A stretch of DNA of 14,368 bases from Fimenecus sp045578245 (lineage in GTDB: Bacteria; Bacillota; Clostridia; Oscillospirales; Acutalibacteraceae): the NCBI GenBank assembly GCA_045578245.1, contig JAZNJX010000108.1:1-14368 (forward strand). The letters are read 5' to 3'. The translations under genes were made by a program, and so were the position numbers. Shown here one piece after another: positions 1 to 7,036 of this stretch (the stretch's first letter is position 1; the number at the start of each line of letters is the position of its first letter). Under the pieces are notes generated by a model. The model worked only from the letters and a program-made list of their open reading frames with translations. It ran no database searches and had not been told where the DNA came from.

Positions 1-39
1 TGGGAAATCTCCACTCCCTTCTGCAACGCTTTTTATTGT
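1..39 (+). repeat. Right part of a repeated terminator-like element, cut by the window edge
   Basis: Bases 11-39 are identical to 9171-9199, and bases 1-10 are similar to 9161-9170. In the complete copy at 9149-9199 this stretch is the loop, right stem arm (TGCAACGC) and U-tract (TTTTTATT) of an intrinsic terminator. The matching left arm here would lie just outside the window. It therefore probably ends transcription of an unseen upstream gene read on the plus strand. Sharing so many bases, including the loop, points to a dispersed repeat or a duplicated segment rather than chance. Confidence 0.6.
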
Positions 40-98
40 TTATTTAGTTGATTAGCAAGAAAATCTCTCCAACCTATCGTTAAATTACTGATAACTTC

Positions 99-127
99 TT
101 GAAAATTTGTTTTAGGTCCTATATAAT
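99..127 (+). promoter_or_regulatory. Sigma-A-type promoter of the dual-HTH regulator gene
   Basis: A -35 box TTGAAA (99-104) and a perfect -10 box TATAAT (122-127) are separated by the ideal 17 nt. Transcription should start near 133-135, about 60 nt before the regulator's ATG. It is the clearest plus-strand promoter in the window and may drive the whole downstream block if the hairpin at 1538-1571 is read through. Confidence 0.8.
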
Positions 128-139
128 ATATAACGGTAT

Positions 140-161
140 AACGAACAATATATCGTTCGTT
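140..161 (+). promoter_or_regulatory. 22-bp palindromic operator candidate in the leader of the regulator gene
   Basis: The arms AACGAAC (140-146) and GTTCGTT (155-161) flank a central ATATAT, giving 20 of 22 symmetric positions. The site begins 12 bp after the -10 box, over or just past the transcription start, which is a classic position for a repressor. The nearest candidate ligand is the regulator encoded 34 bp downstream, so autoregulation is inferred. The hairpin the RNA could form has no U-tract, so a terminator is unlikely. Confidence 0.5.
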
Positions 162-194
162 AAGACGAATATTCTCATGTGTGGGGTATATTAA

Positions 195-1442
195 ATGGAT
201 TATTTGAAAATTGAGGATGTTGCGAAAAAATGGGGACTATCTGCAAGAAGAGTTCAGGCTCTCTGTTCTCAAGGTAAAATTGAGGGTGCATTTCGCTTTG
301 GCAGAGATTGGATGATACCACAGAATACCGCAAAACCAACAGACGGAAGAACAAAAGCGGGCAGAAAAGAAGCGTTTGATTTATTAAGTGTAAATCTTCC
401 ACTACCGAGAAAAACTCCATTTCTTTATATGAGTGATTTATACAACACCCCAGGCACCGCTGAGGAAAGTATATTACAACTTTCTGATAATCACGAAGCT
501 CAAGTTCTTTTTGCTGCAGAAATTGCGTATTCTCGTGGTGAAATTAATAAGGTTTATGAAAGTGCAAATTACTTATTAAACAAGCACTCTGGTTTCTATG
601 AAGTTCTTTCTGCAGGTATGCTTTTAGCACTTTGTGCCATCTGGCACGGTGACCTTAATATGTGGAGAAAAGCTAAGATGCATATTGCGGAAGCACCAGG
701 AAAAACAGATAAAGACCGTGATATTATGGCATTTTCAATTACAGCAGTTGACAGTATGCTCTATAATATTGAAACATTTCCAGAATGGTTTAAAATTGGT
801 CGTTTTGAGGTTTTGCCTGATGATGCTCTCCCTGCTGCAAAGGTATTTTATGCGAAGTATTTATATGCCGTAGGATATGCTTTAGCCACAAAACAAATTG
901 AATTGCCGGGTATTTACGGACTTGCTCTGCTGACTATAATACCATCTACCATTGAGCCTATGATTTCTCAAGCGATGGCAGATAAATCTCTTATTGCAGA
1001 AATTTATCTACGAATGACTTGTGCTACCGTATATAATACCATTGGAAATGATGAGCAGGCAATTTATCATATAGACCGTGCCATAGCATTATCTCTTAAC
1101 GACAGGCTTTACGGACTACTTGCGGAATATTGTCGTGCTTTATATCCTCTTTTAGAAAGTCGTTTAACTCGGCTTGACCCTGATGTATGGAGTAAAGTCA
1201 AATCACTTTATAAAATATATAATACGGGGTGGTCAAAACTTAGTGGAAGTGTTCGTGGAAAAACAATTATCACAACACTTTCACAAAGAGAAAGAGAAGT
1301 TGCAAAACTTGCTTCTTTTGGTCTGCAAAACAGCGAAATTGCCGAAAAACTTCATATGTCCCTTTCAGGTGTTAAACAAGCGATTCGTATCGTGTCAGAA
1401 AAAACTGGTGTTGGCCGTGATGAATTTGCTGCATTCTTATAA
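195..1442 (+). CDS. Transcriptional regulator with N-terminal excisionase/MerR-like HTH and C-terminal LuxR HTH
   Basis: This is a 415-residue protein likely to bind DNA at both ends. Residues about 3-45 (LKIEDVAKKWGLSARRVQAL...GRDWMIP) fit the excisionase/MerR-type helix-turn-helix. Residues 362-415 (LSQREREVAKLASFGLQNSE, then IAEKLHMS and VKQAIR) fit a LuxR/GerE HTH. The recognition helix departs from the usual TVKxH, which is common in the MalT-like group. The middle, about 90-345, is helical and looks like TPR repeats. No response-regulator receiver or ATPase motif is seen. The ATG at 195 follows a GTGGGG ribosome binding site and a strong promoter. The gene stands first before the sulfatase/CstA/nucleotidase block on the same strand and is probably its local regulator. 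The signal sensed is unknown. Confidence 0.85.
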   Translation: MDYLKIEDVAKKWGLSARRVQALCSQGKIEGAFRFGRDWMIPQNTAKPTDGRTKAGRKEAFDLLSVNLPLPRKTPFLYMSDLYNTPGTAEESILQLSDNHEAQVLFAAEIAYSRGEINKVYESANYLLNKHSGFYEVLSAGMLLALCAIWHGDLNMWRKAKMHIAEAPGKTDKDRDIMAFSITAVDSMLYNIETFPEWFKIGRFEVLPDDALPAAKVFYAKYLYAVGYALATKQIELPGIYGLALLTIIPSTIEPMISQAMADKSLIAEIYLRMTCATVYNTIGNDEQAIYHIDRAIALSLNDRLYGLLAEYCRALYPLLESRLTRLDPDVWSKVKSLYKIYNTGWSKLSGSVRGKTIITTLSQREREVAKLASFGLQNSEIAEKLHMSLSGVKQAIRIVSEKTGVGRDEFAAFL

Positions 1443-1537
1443 AAATCATATCCGAAATATGCCATAAAAGATATATATTACTTTCATAAATATGACCAAA
1501 AAAAGCCTTTTTAGGTAGTAAAGAAATAAAATAATCT

Positions 1538-1581
1538 CTGCTATACTGTTGTCAATAAAACGGTATAGCAGTTTTTTTATT
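1538..1581 (+). terminator. Intrinsic terminator or attenuator between the regulator and the downstream operon
   Basis: CTGCTATACTGTT (1538-1550) pairs with AACGGTATAGCAG (1559-1571) as a 13-bp stem with one G-U pair and an 8-nt loop, followed by TTTTTTTATT. It ends the regulator transcript about 95 nt after its stop codon. I found no good promoter between here and the next start at 1602, so it may work as an attenuator that lets some transcription into the downstream genes. The right arm contains AACGGTATA, which also occurs at 132-140 beside the operator candidate. Confidence 0.8.
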
Positions 1582-1601
1582 GAGAAAGAAAGGTGAATGA
1601 G

Positions 1602-1970
1602 ATGTTTGATAATTCTTCTTTTAAAGAAACAAAGCAACAAGTAAAAGAAGGTGACCTTTATAAAGTTTTGAATATCCTAGGACATACATTCAAATTGTAT
1701 TACGGTTATTATGAGGAATGTGAAAGGGAAAATCCAGCAGTTGAACCTATGCCTATTTATCCTGACTTTATTAAAATACCGGAATATACAGACAGTGGTC
1801 AGGCATTTGTAACCAAAATGCAAGATGCTTGTAAGCACTATAAAGGCAAATCGAGTAAATTCAATGAGTGTGCAGAATGCGAGCATTATTTGCACGGTGA
1901 TGATTTGATAGGTATTTGTACTTGTCGCCAGAATAAAAAAGTGAGGAAAATAAAAAATGAAATTAAATGA
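1602..1970 (+). CDS. Small Cys-rich protein of unknown function
   Basis: This is a 122-residue soluble protein that I do not recognise. It has no signal peptide or membrane segment. Near its C-terminus it carries C90-x2-C93 and C106-x-C108 around a short loop (CAECEHYLHGDDLIGICTC) containing His95 and His98, which suggests a small zinc or other metal site. Cys40 and Cys77 are additional. A basic tail (RQNKKVRKIK) follows. I chose ATG 1602 because AAAGGTG lies about 8 nt upstream; an in-frame GTG at 1593 would fall inside that ribosome binding site. The 3' end overlaps the next gene by 14 nt, so the two are probably translationally coupled and may work together. It is the first gene of the block after the hairpin. 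Confidence 0.7.
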   Translation: MFDNSSFKETKQQVKEGDLYKVLNILGHTFKLYYGYYEECERENPAVEPMPIYPDFIKIPEYTDSGQAFVTKMQDACKHYKGKSSKFNECAECEHYLHGDDLIGICTCRQNKKVRKIKNEIK

Positions 1971-2445
1971 AAAGACAAAAAAGGTACTTATAGGCATAGG
2001 TGCTATCATTATGGTAGTAGTTGCTATCATATGGTTTATGCAGGATGGTCTTGAACATATTGAGGACACAAACGGTGCTGACAACTACAATTTGCAAACA
2101 ATCACAGATTCAAACATAATAAATCGTGATGTAGGTGCTATGGGGTTGAAAACATCAAACGGCATTGTTACAAATACTACATCTTATTCTTCTAAAAAGT
2201 TTACAGGTGTTGAAGAAATCTATGGTGAAAATATAGTTGCTAACCGTATGGAATTCAATATCAACCACGCACAGGTCACAGAAGGTAACTTTAAAATTGT
2301 ATTACTTGTTGACGATGAAATAGTTCACGAATTCAAGTTGAACGAATTAATGCAAACATATGTAATAGAAGATGTATCCGGTTATGTTTCATTGAGAATT
2401 GCCGGTGAAAGTGCAAACTTTATGTTTGATTACTATATCATATAA
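1957..2445 (+). CDS. Single-pass membrane protein with extracellular beta-rich domain
   Basis: This is a 162-residue protein of unknown function. A charged N-terminus (MKLNEKTKK) precedes one hydrophobic segment at about residues 9-28 (VLIGIGAIIMVVVAIIWFM). This suggests an uncleaved anchor with the remaining 130 or so residues outside the cell. The outer part is rich in alternating hydrophobic residues (for example FKIVLLVDDEIVHEFKL and YVSLRIAG), suggesting a small beta-sandwich. There are no cysteines and no catalytic motif. The start at 1957 has GAGG about 10 nt upstream, inside the preceding gene, whose end it overlaps. It could be an accessory or sensing subunit for the lipoprotein and transporter downstream; that role is inferred from position alone. 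Confidence 0.7.
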   Translation: MKLNEKTKKVLIGIGAIIMVVVAIIWFMQDGLEHIEDTNGADNYNLQTITDSNIINRDVGAMGLKTSNGIVTNTTSYSSKKFTGVEEIYGENIVANRMEFNINHAQVTEGNFKIVLLVDDEIVHEFKLNELMQTYVIEDVSGYVSLRIAGESANFMFDYYII

Positions 2446-2487
2446 AATTATTAAATTTAAGCAATAAACTAAATTGGAGGAAAAATA

Positions 2488-4527
2488 ATGAAGAAAAAAA
2501 TATCAGTTTTACTGTCGTTCATATTATTATTTTCGCTTGCTGCTTGTGGCTCAGATAACAATATTGATATGGTATCTAAACTCGGATTGACAGCAGAAAC
2601 AAAAGACGCGACAGAATACACAGTTCAAGTTAATTCTGCGCTTTACTCAACACTTGATTTTGAAAATAAAACCGAATATAAGTTTGCAACAAAAGGTCTT
2701 ATAGATGCACCTGAATCACTTGAAATCAAGGATGCAGATGGCAATGTTATCTGGAGTCAGAAGGCATATAGTTTTGTTGATAATTATAAAGAATGTCCCG
2801 ATACGGTGAATCCAAGCCTTTGGGAAAATACAAAGAATAATCACGCATACGGATTGTTTGAGGTTTGCGAAAATATCTATCAGGTGAGAGGTTATGACAT
2901 GGCAAATCTCACACTTATCAAAGGCAATACGGGATGGATTATATTTGACCCTCTTATGAGTGTTGAATGTACTCAAGCAGCAATGCAACTTGTTGAAAAG
3001 AACCTTGGCAAGTTGCCTGTTAAAGCCGTTATTATTTCACATCCTCATGTTGACCACTATGGTGGAATAAAAGGTGTTATTACTGATGATATCATTGCTG
3101 ACAGCTCATTATCTCTTGAAAAGCAATTAGAAAGCGGGCTTGTCCCAATAATTGTTCCACAGCATTTTACTGAACATGCGGTAAGTGAAAACATCTACGC
3201 AGGTAAAGGTATGGGCAGAAGAGCATCTTATCAGTATGGTGTTTTTCTTGAGCAATCAGAAAAAGGCAAAGTGGCTATGGGAATTGGAATGGGACAGTCA
3301 ACAGGTACAGTTTCTTTTATTGCTCCTACTTACGAAATAAAAGAAACGGGTGAAACATACACCATTGATGGTATAACTATGGAATTTCAAATGACTCCCG
3401 GAACGGAAGCTCCTGCTGAAATGAATATCTGGTTCCCACAGATGAATGCTCTTTGGGTTGCTGAAAACTGTACTGCAACGCTTCATAACCTCTACACTTT
3501 AAGAGGTGCACAAATTCGCGATGGAAATGCGTGGGCAAAGTATATTACAGAGGCAATAAATCTATACGGCAAGGAAGTTGAGCTTACTTTCCAATCACAC
3601 AATTGGCCACATTGGGGTAATGAAATTGTAAATGATTATCTCACGGACACTGCTGCTGTTTATAAATTCATTAATGACCAGACACTTACATATATTAATC
3701 AGGGTTACACTTCTGATGAAATTTCAAATATGATAAAACTCCCAAAAGAGCTTGAAAAGAATTGGTTTACACGCCAATATTACGGAACTGTTGCTCACAA
3801 CTCAAAGGCTGTTTATCAAAAGTATATTGGCTGGTATGATGCTAACCCTGTAAATCTCAATCCTCTTGAACCCACAGAAAGTGCAAAAAAATGGGTTGAA
3901 TATCTTGGTGATACAAACGAAGTGTTGCGTAAAGCCAAAGAAGATTATAACAAGGGTGAATATCAATGGGTAGCAGAGGTAACCAATGTTTTAGTTTATG
4001 CTGACCCATCAAATATGGCAGCCAGACTTCTTTGTGCAGACGCACTGGAACAGCTTGGTTATCAATCCGAGTCAGGCACATGGAGAAATGCATATCTTTC
4101 GGCGGCTCTTGAACTTAGAAATGGTAATGCATCAGAAAAAGGAAAGAATGCAAAATCCGATGGTAGTATGTTAAAAAATATGACTCCTGAAATGATATTC
4201 GACTATATTGGAATTCTTCTCGATAAAGAAGCTCTTGCAAATGAAGATTTTGTTATAAATATAGAGTTGACGAATACTGGTGAAAAGTATATGTTACACT
4301 TTGTAAACGGGGCATTACTTCAGTATCATAACTGCTTATCCGATTCTGCTGACCTTACAATAACCTGTCCTAAAAATGCACTTGCATTGATTCTAGGCAG
4401 AGATATGAAGAAAATCAGTGCCTCAATGAAACTCGAAGGCGATACTACAAAACTTAATCTTATAGTCGATAACCTTAATCAATTTAGCGTAACGGATAAT
4501 GCAAAATTCAACATAATTGAACCCTAG
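2488..4527 (+). CDS. Lipoprotein alkyl sulfatase, metallo-beta-lactamase fold with SCP2-like C-terminus
   Basis: This 679-residue protein resembles the SdsA1/YjcS/BDS1 alkyl sulfatase family (about 660 residues), which hydrolyses alkyl sulfate esters to alcohol and sulfate using two zinc ions. The signal peptide ends in the lipobox LAAC with Cys20, so it should be anchored outside the membrane. The zinc motif HPHVDH is at 185-190. Glu307 and Glu326 (TEAP and VAEN contexts) and His371 (QSHNWPHWG) match the remaining family ligands in order and spacing. Residues about 330-350 carry the family block TLHNLYTLRGAQIRD. The dimerisation region follows, and residues about 560-679 fit the SCP2-like lipid-binding domain. 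A GGAGG site precedes ATG 2488. The stop codon overlaps the ribosome binding site of the CstA gene. The natural substrate is unknown; sulfated lipids, sterols or small organic acids are possible. Confidence 0.9.
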   Translation: MKKKISVLLSFILLFSLAACGSDNNIDMVSKLGLTAETKDATEYTVQVNSALYSTLDFENKTEYKFATKGLIDAPESLEIKDADGNVIWSQKAYSFVDNYKECPDTVNPSLWENTKNNHAYGLFEVCENIYQVRGYDMANLTLIKGNTGWIIFDPLMSVECTQAAMQLVEKNLGKLPVKAVIISHPHVDHYGGIKGVITDDIIADSSLSLEKQLESGLVPIIVPQHFTEHAVSENIYAGKGMGRRASYQYGVFLEQSEKGKVAMGIGMGQSTGTVSFIAPTYEIKETGETYTIDGITMEFQMTPGTEAPAEMNIWFPQMNALWVAENCTATLHNLYTLRGAQIRDGNAWAKYITEAINLYGKEVELTFQSHNWPHWGNEIVNDYLTDTAAVYKFINDQTLTYINQGYTSDEISNMIKLPKELEKNWFTRQYYGTVAHNSKAVYQKYIGWYDANPVNLNPLEPTESAKKWVEYLGDTNEVLRKAKEDYNKGEYQWVAEVTNVLVYADPSNMAARLLCADALEQLGYQSESGTWRNAYLSAALELRNGNASEKGKNAKSDGSMLKNMTPEMIFDYIGILLDKEALANEDFVINIELTNTGEKYMLHFVNGALLQYHNCLSDSADLTITCPKNALALILGRDMKKISASMKLEGDTTKLNLIVDNLNQFSVTDNAKFNIIEP

Positions 4528-4538
4528 GAGGTAGCAAA

Positions 4539-6230
4539 ATGAACGGAATAACAATAATGATTATTTCACTTGCTGTATTGCTTCTTGCATACATATTATA
4601 CGGTAGGTGGATTGCTAAAAAATGGGGTGTTGACCCTAAAAGAACAACTCCTGCTTATGAACAACGTGACGGAGTTGACTATGAACCTGCACCCAAAAGT
4701 ATTGTTTTCGGTCATCAATTTGCATCTATCGCAGGTGCAGGACCAATTAACGGACCTATTCAGGCAGCAATGTTTGGTTGGGTGCCAGTACTGCTTTGGA
4801 TTTTGATTGGCGGTGTATTTTTTGGTGCTGTACAGGATTTTTCATCCATGTACGCTTCTGTCAGAAACAAAGGCAGAAGTATTGGCTACATAATCGAAAA
4901 ATACATTGGTAAAACAGGCAAAAAAATGTTCCTGCTTTTCTGCTGGCTTTTCTGCATTCTCGTTGTTGCAGCTTTTGCAGATATCGTTGCAGGTACATTC
5001 ATGGGATTCACTGTAACTGAGGGTATCAAAAGTGCTAACATAACAGCCAATGGTGCAGTTGCTACAACCTCTATGATGTTTATCGTTTTCGCTGTAATTC
5101 TTGGTCTTATTTTAAAATACACAAAATTCCCCACAGCAATTAACACAATTATTGCAATAGTAATGTTGATTGTATCAATTATTATCGGTCTTAAGCTTCC
5201 TGTATTCCTATCTCTTGATGTATGGCATATCTTTGTATTTATTTACATTTTCGTTGCTTCGGTTGTGCCTGTTTGGATTCTTCTCCAGCCAAGAGACTAT
5301 CTTAACAGTTATCTTCTTGTGGCAATGATAATCGCAGCAGTTACCGGTGTTTTCATAGCAAACCCACAGATTAACTTACCTGCTTTTGTAGGGTTTGAGG
5401 TTGATGGAAACTATCTTTTCCCAATTCTTTTTGTAACAATTGCATGTGGTGCTGTTTCAGGTTTCCATTCACTTGTTTCATCAGGCACAGCATCCAAACA
5501 GATAAAAAATGAAAAAGATATGTTACCCGTATCTTTCGGCTCAATGTTACTTGAAAGTATGTTGGCTGTAATTGCTCTTATTGCTGTTGCATCATTTGCT
5601 ACTGGTGAAGCTGCTGCACAAGGCTGGAACACACCGGCACAGGTTTTCGCAGGTGCAGTATCAGGTTTCTTAACTACTTTGGGACTTCCATCCGATATAG
5701 TATATACACTCATTACCCTTTCGATTTCTGCATTTGCACTTACCTCTCTTGACTCTGTTGCAAGAGTTGGCAGACTTTCATTTCAGGAACTTTTCCTTGA
5801 CGATTCGGTAACTGATGATAATATGGGTAAAGTCAGACGAGTTCTTACAAATAAATATTTTGCAACTATTATAACACTCGTGTTAGCGTACGGCCTGACA
5901 CTTGTAGGTTACAAAAATATATGGGCACTTTTCGGTGCTTCAAATCAACTTTTGTCCGTATTTGCCTTCCTTGCCTGTGCAGTATTCCTTAAACGCACAA
6001 AGAAAGTTCGTTGGTTTATGTACATTCCACTTGGTGTTATGCTTGCAGTAACCTTCTCTGCACTTGGTATGACAATCTATAAAAAATCGACGTTACTCAT
6101 AACTTCAACTTCAGCAGATGTATTTGGTGATGTTTTACAACTTGTATTCGCAACATTAATAATCTTACTTGGAATATGCGTTGTTATTGAAGGCTTTAAA
6201 AGACTTTTTAATAAAAAAGAAACAGTTTAA
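4539..6230 (+). CDS. cstA: CstA-family transporter (carbon starvation protein A)
   Basis: This 563-residue protein has many membrane segments. It carries the CstA core motif FASIAGAGPINGPIQAAMFG, followed by GGVFFGAVQDFSSMYASVRN, features specific to this family. In enterobacteria members are implicated in pyruvate uptake (the BtsT branch) or peptide use. It is shorter than E. coli CstA (about 700 residues), as is usual in Firmicutes. The ribosome binding site GGAGG overlaps the stop codon of the sulfatase gene, so expression is tightly linked. The pairing suggests it imports a small organic product released outside the cell, but this is inferred; the transported molecule cannot be read from the sequence. 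The C-terminus ends in a short basic tail (FKRLFNKKETV). Confidence 0.92.
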   Translation: MNGITIMIISLAVLLLAYILYGRWIAKKWGVDPKRTTPAYEQRDGVDYEPAPKSIVFGHQFASIAGAGPINGPIQAAMFGWVPVLLWILIGGVFFGAVQDFSSMYASVRNKGRSIGYIIEKYIGKTGKKMFLLFCWLFCILVVAAFADIVAGTFMGFTVTEGIKSANITANGAVATTSMMFIVFAVILGLILKYTKFPTAINTIIAIVMLIVSIIIGLKLPVFLSLDVWHIFVFIYIFVASVVPVWILLQPRDYLNSYLLVAMIIAAVTGVFIANPQINLPAFVGFEVDGNYLFPILFVTIACGAVSGFHSLVSSGTASKQIKNEKDMLPVSFGSMLLESMLAVIALIAVASFATGEAAAQGWNTPAQVFAGAVSGFLTTLGLPSDIVYTLITLSISAFALTSLDSVARVGRLSFQELFLDDSVTDDNMGKVRRVLTNKYFATIITLVLAYGLTLVGYKNIWALFGASNQLLSVFAFLACAVFLKRTKKVRWFMYIPLGVMLAVTFSALGMTIYKKSTLLITSTSADVFGDVLQLVFATLIILLGICVVIEGFKRLFNKKETV

Positions 6231-6245
6231 ACGGAGGAAAATTAT

Positions 6246-7007
6246 ATGAAAAAAACTTTAAGTATATTATTAATTCTGGCAATGCTCTTTTGCTTAGGAC
6301 CGTTGTCCTTTGCAACAGAAAAAGACGGTGTGCCGACCACAATCAATAAGCAGTATCTTGAACTTGAAGTTGATACACACAAGCATAGTTTTGACGGAGA
6401 TGATGAATGTATCTGCGGATTGAAAAAAGCTGATTACAGTGGATATGACGCAGCTTATGACCGTTATCAACAGCTTATAAATAACAATGATTTGAATGAT
6501 GTAGCGAAGGACTATATATATGAAAAATTGAATGAGATGATTGATGAGCACTTAGATGGTATGTGGCTCAGAAATAACTATTCCGAAGAAGAACAGTACA
6601 TCCTTGACGGTCTTGAAGATGGTTTTAACAATTTGTGTGATGACCTTGAAACTGGTATAGCAGATGGCACATTTATTAAGCCTGACTATACTGAAATTGA
6701 AGCAAAAATAGCAGAACTTGAAGAAAAAGATGTTGATAATAAATTTAAAGGTGAAATTGGTGCTATCAAGACAGAACTTGAAGAAATCAAGTCAACAAAT
6801 CCTGAATCAAATGCTGAAATTGCAGATGAACTTGCTACACTTAATATAGAAATAGATTCTGTTTCTGAAAAAATTGATAAATATAATAATTGCGACCACA
6901 AATGTCACAAAAACGGAATTGCAGGTTGCTTTTGGAAAATCACGCTTTTCTTCTCAAAAATCTTTGGTACAAACCGAACTTGTGAATGTGGTATAGCACA
7001 TTATTAA
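6246..7007 (+). CDS. Secreted coiled-coil protein with C-terminal Cys/His/aromatic module
   Basis: This is a 253-residue protein of unknown function. Residues 1-23 form a signal peptide ending near SFA. A small Cys/His patch follows (HKHSFDGDDECICG, 45-58) that resembles the H-x-F...C-x-CG patches of Firmicutes surface proteins. Residues about 62-215 are acidic and helical, with a heptad-like Glu/Ile/Leu pattern between 149 and 213 that suggests coiled coil. The last 38 residues (216-253) start CDHKCH and end CECGIAHY, with an aromatic helix FWKITLFFSKIFG between. The next gene's product ends in the same module. A GGAGG site lies just before the ATG, 15 nt after the transporter gene. I infer a surface or assembly partner of the nucleotidase. 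Confidence 0.75.
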   Translation: MKKTLSILLILAMLFCLGPLSFATEKDGVPTTINKQYLELEVDTHKHSFDGDDECICGLKKADYSGYDAAYDRYQQLINNNDLNDVAKDYIYEKLNEMIDEHLDGMWLRNNYSEEEQYILDGLEDGFNNLCDDLETGIADGTFIKPDYTEIEAKIAELEEKDVDNKFKGEIGAIKTELEEIKSTNPESNAEIADELATLNIEIDSVSEKIDKYNNCDHKCHKNGIAGCFWKITLFFSKIFGTNRTCECGIAHY

Positions 7008-7036
7008 GCAAAATTTATATAACGCAGGAGTAAATT

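Noticed and set aside
1593..1601. GTG start at 1593 for the small Cys-rich protein
   Set aside because: It falls inside the AAAGGTG that is the best ribosome binding site for the ATG at 1602.
1677..2084. A 135-codon minus-strand frame opposite the small Cys-rich and membrane protein genes
   Set aside because: It is antisense to two well-supported overlapping genes, has no ribosome binding site, and its composition is that expected of a shadow frame.
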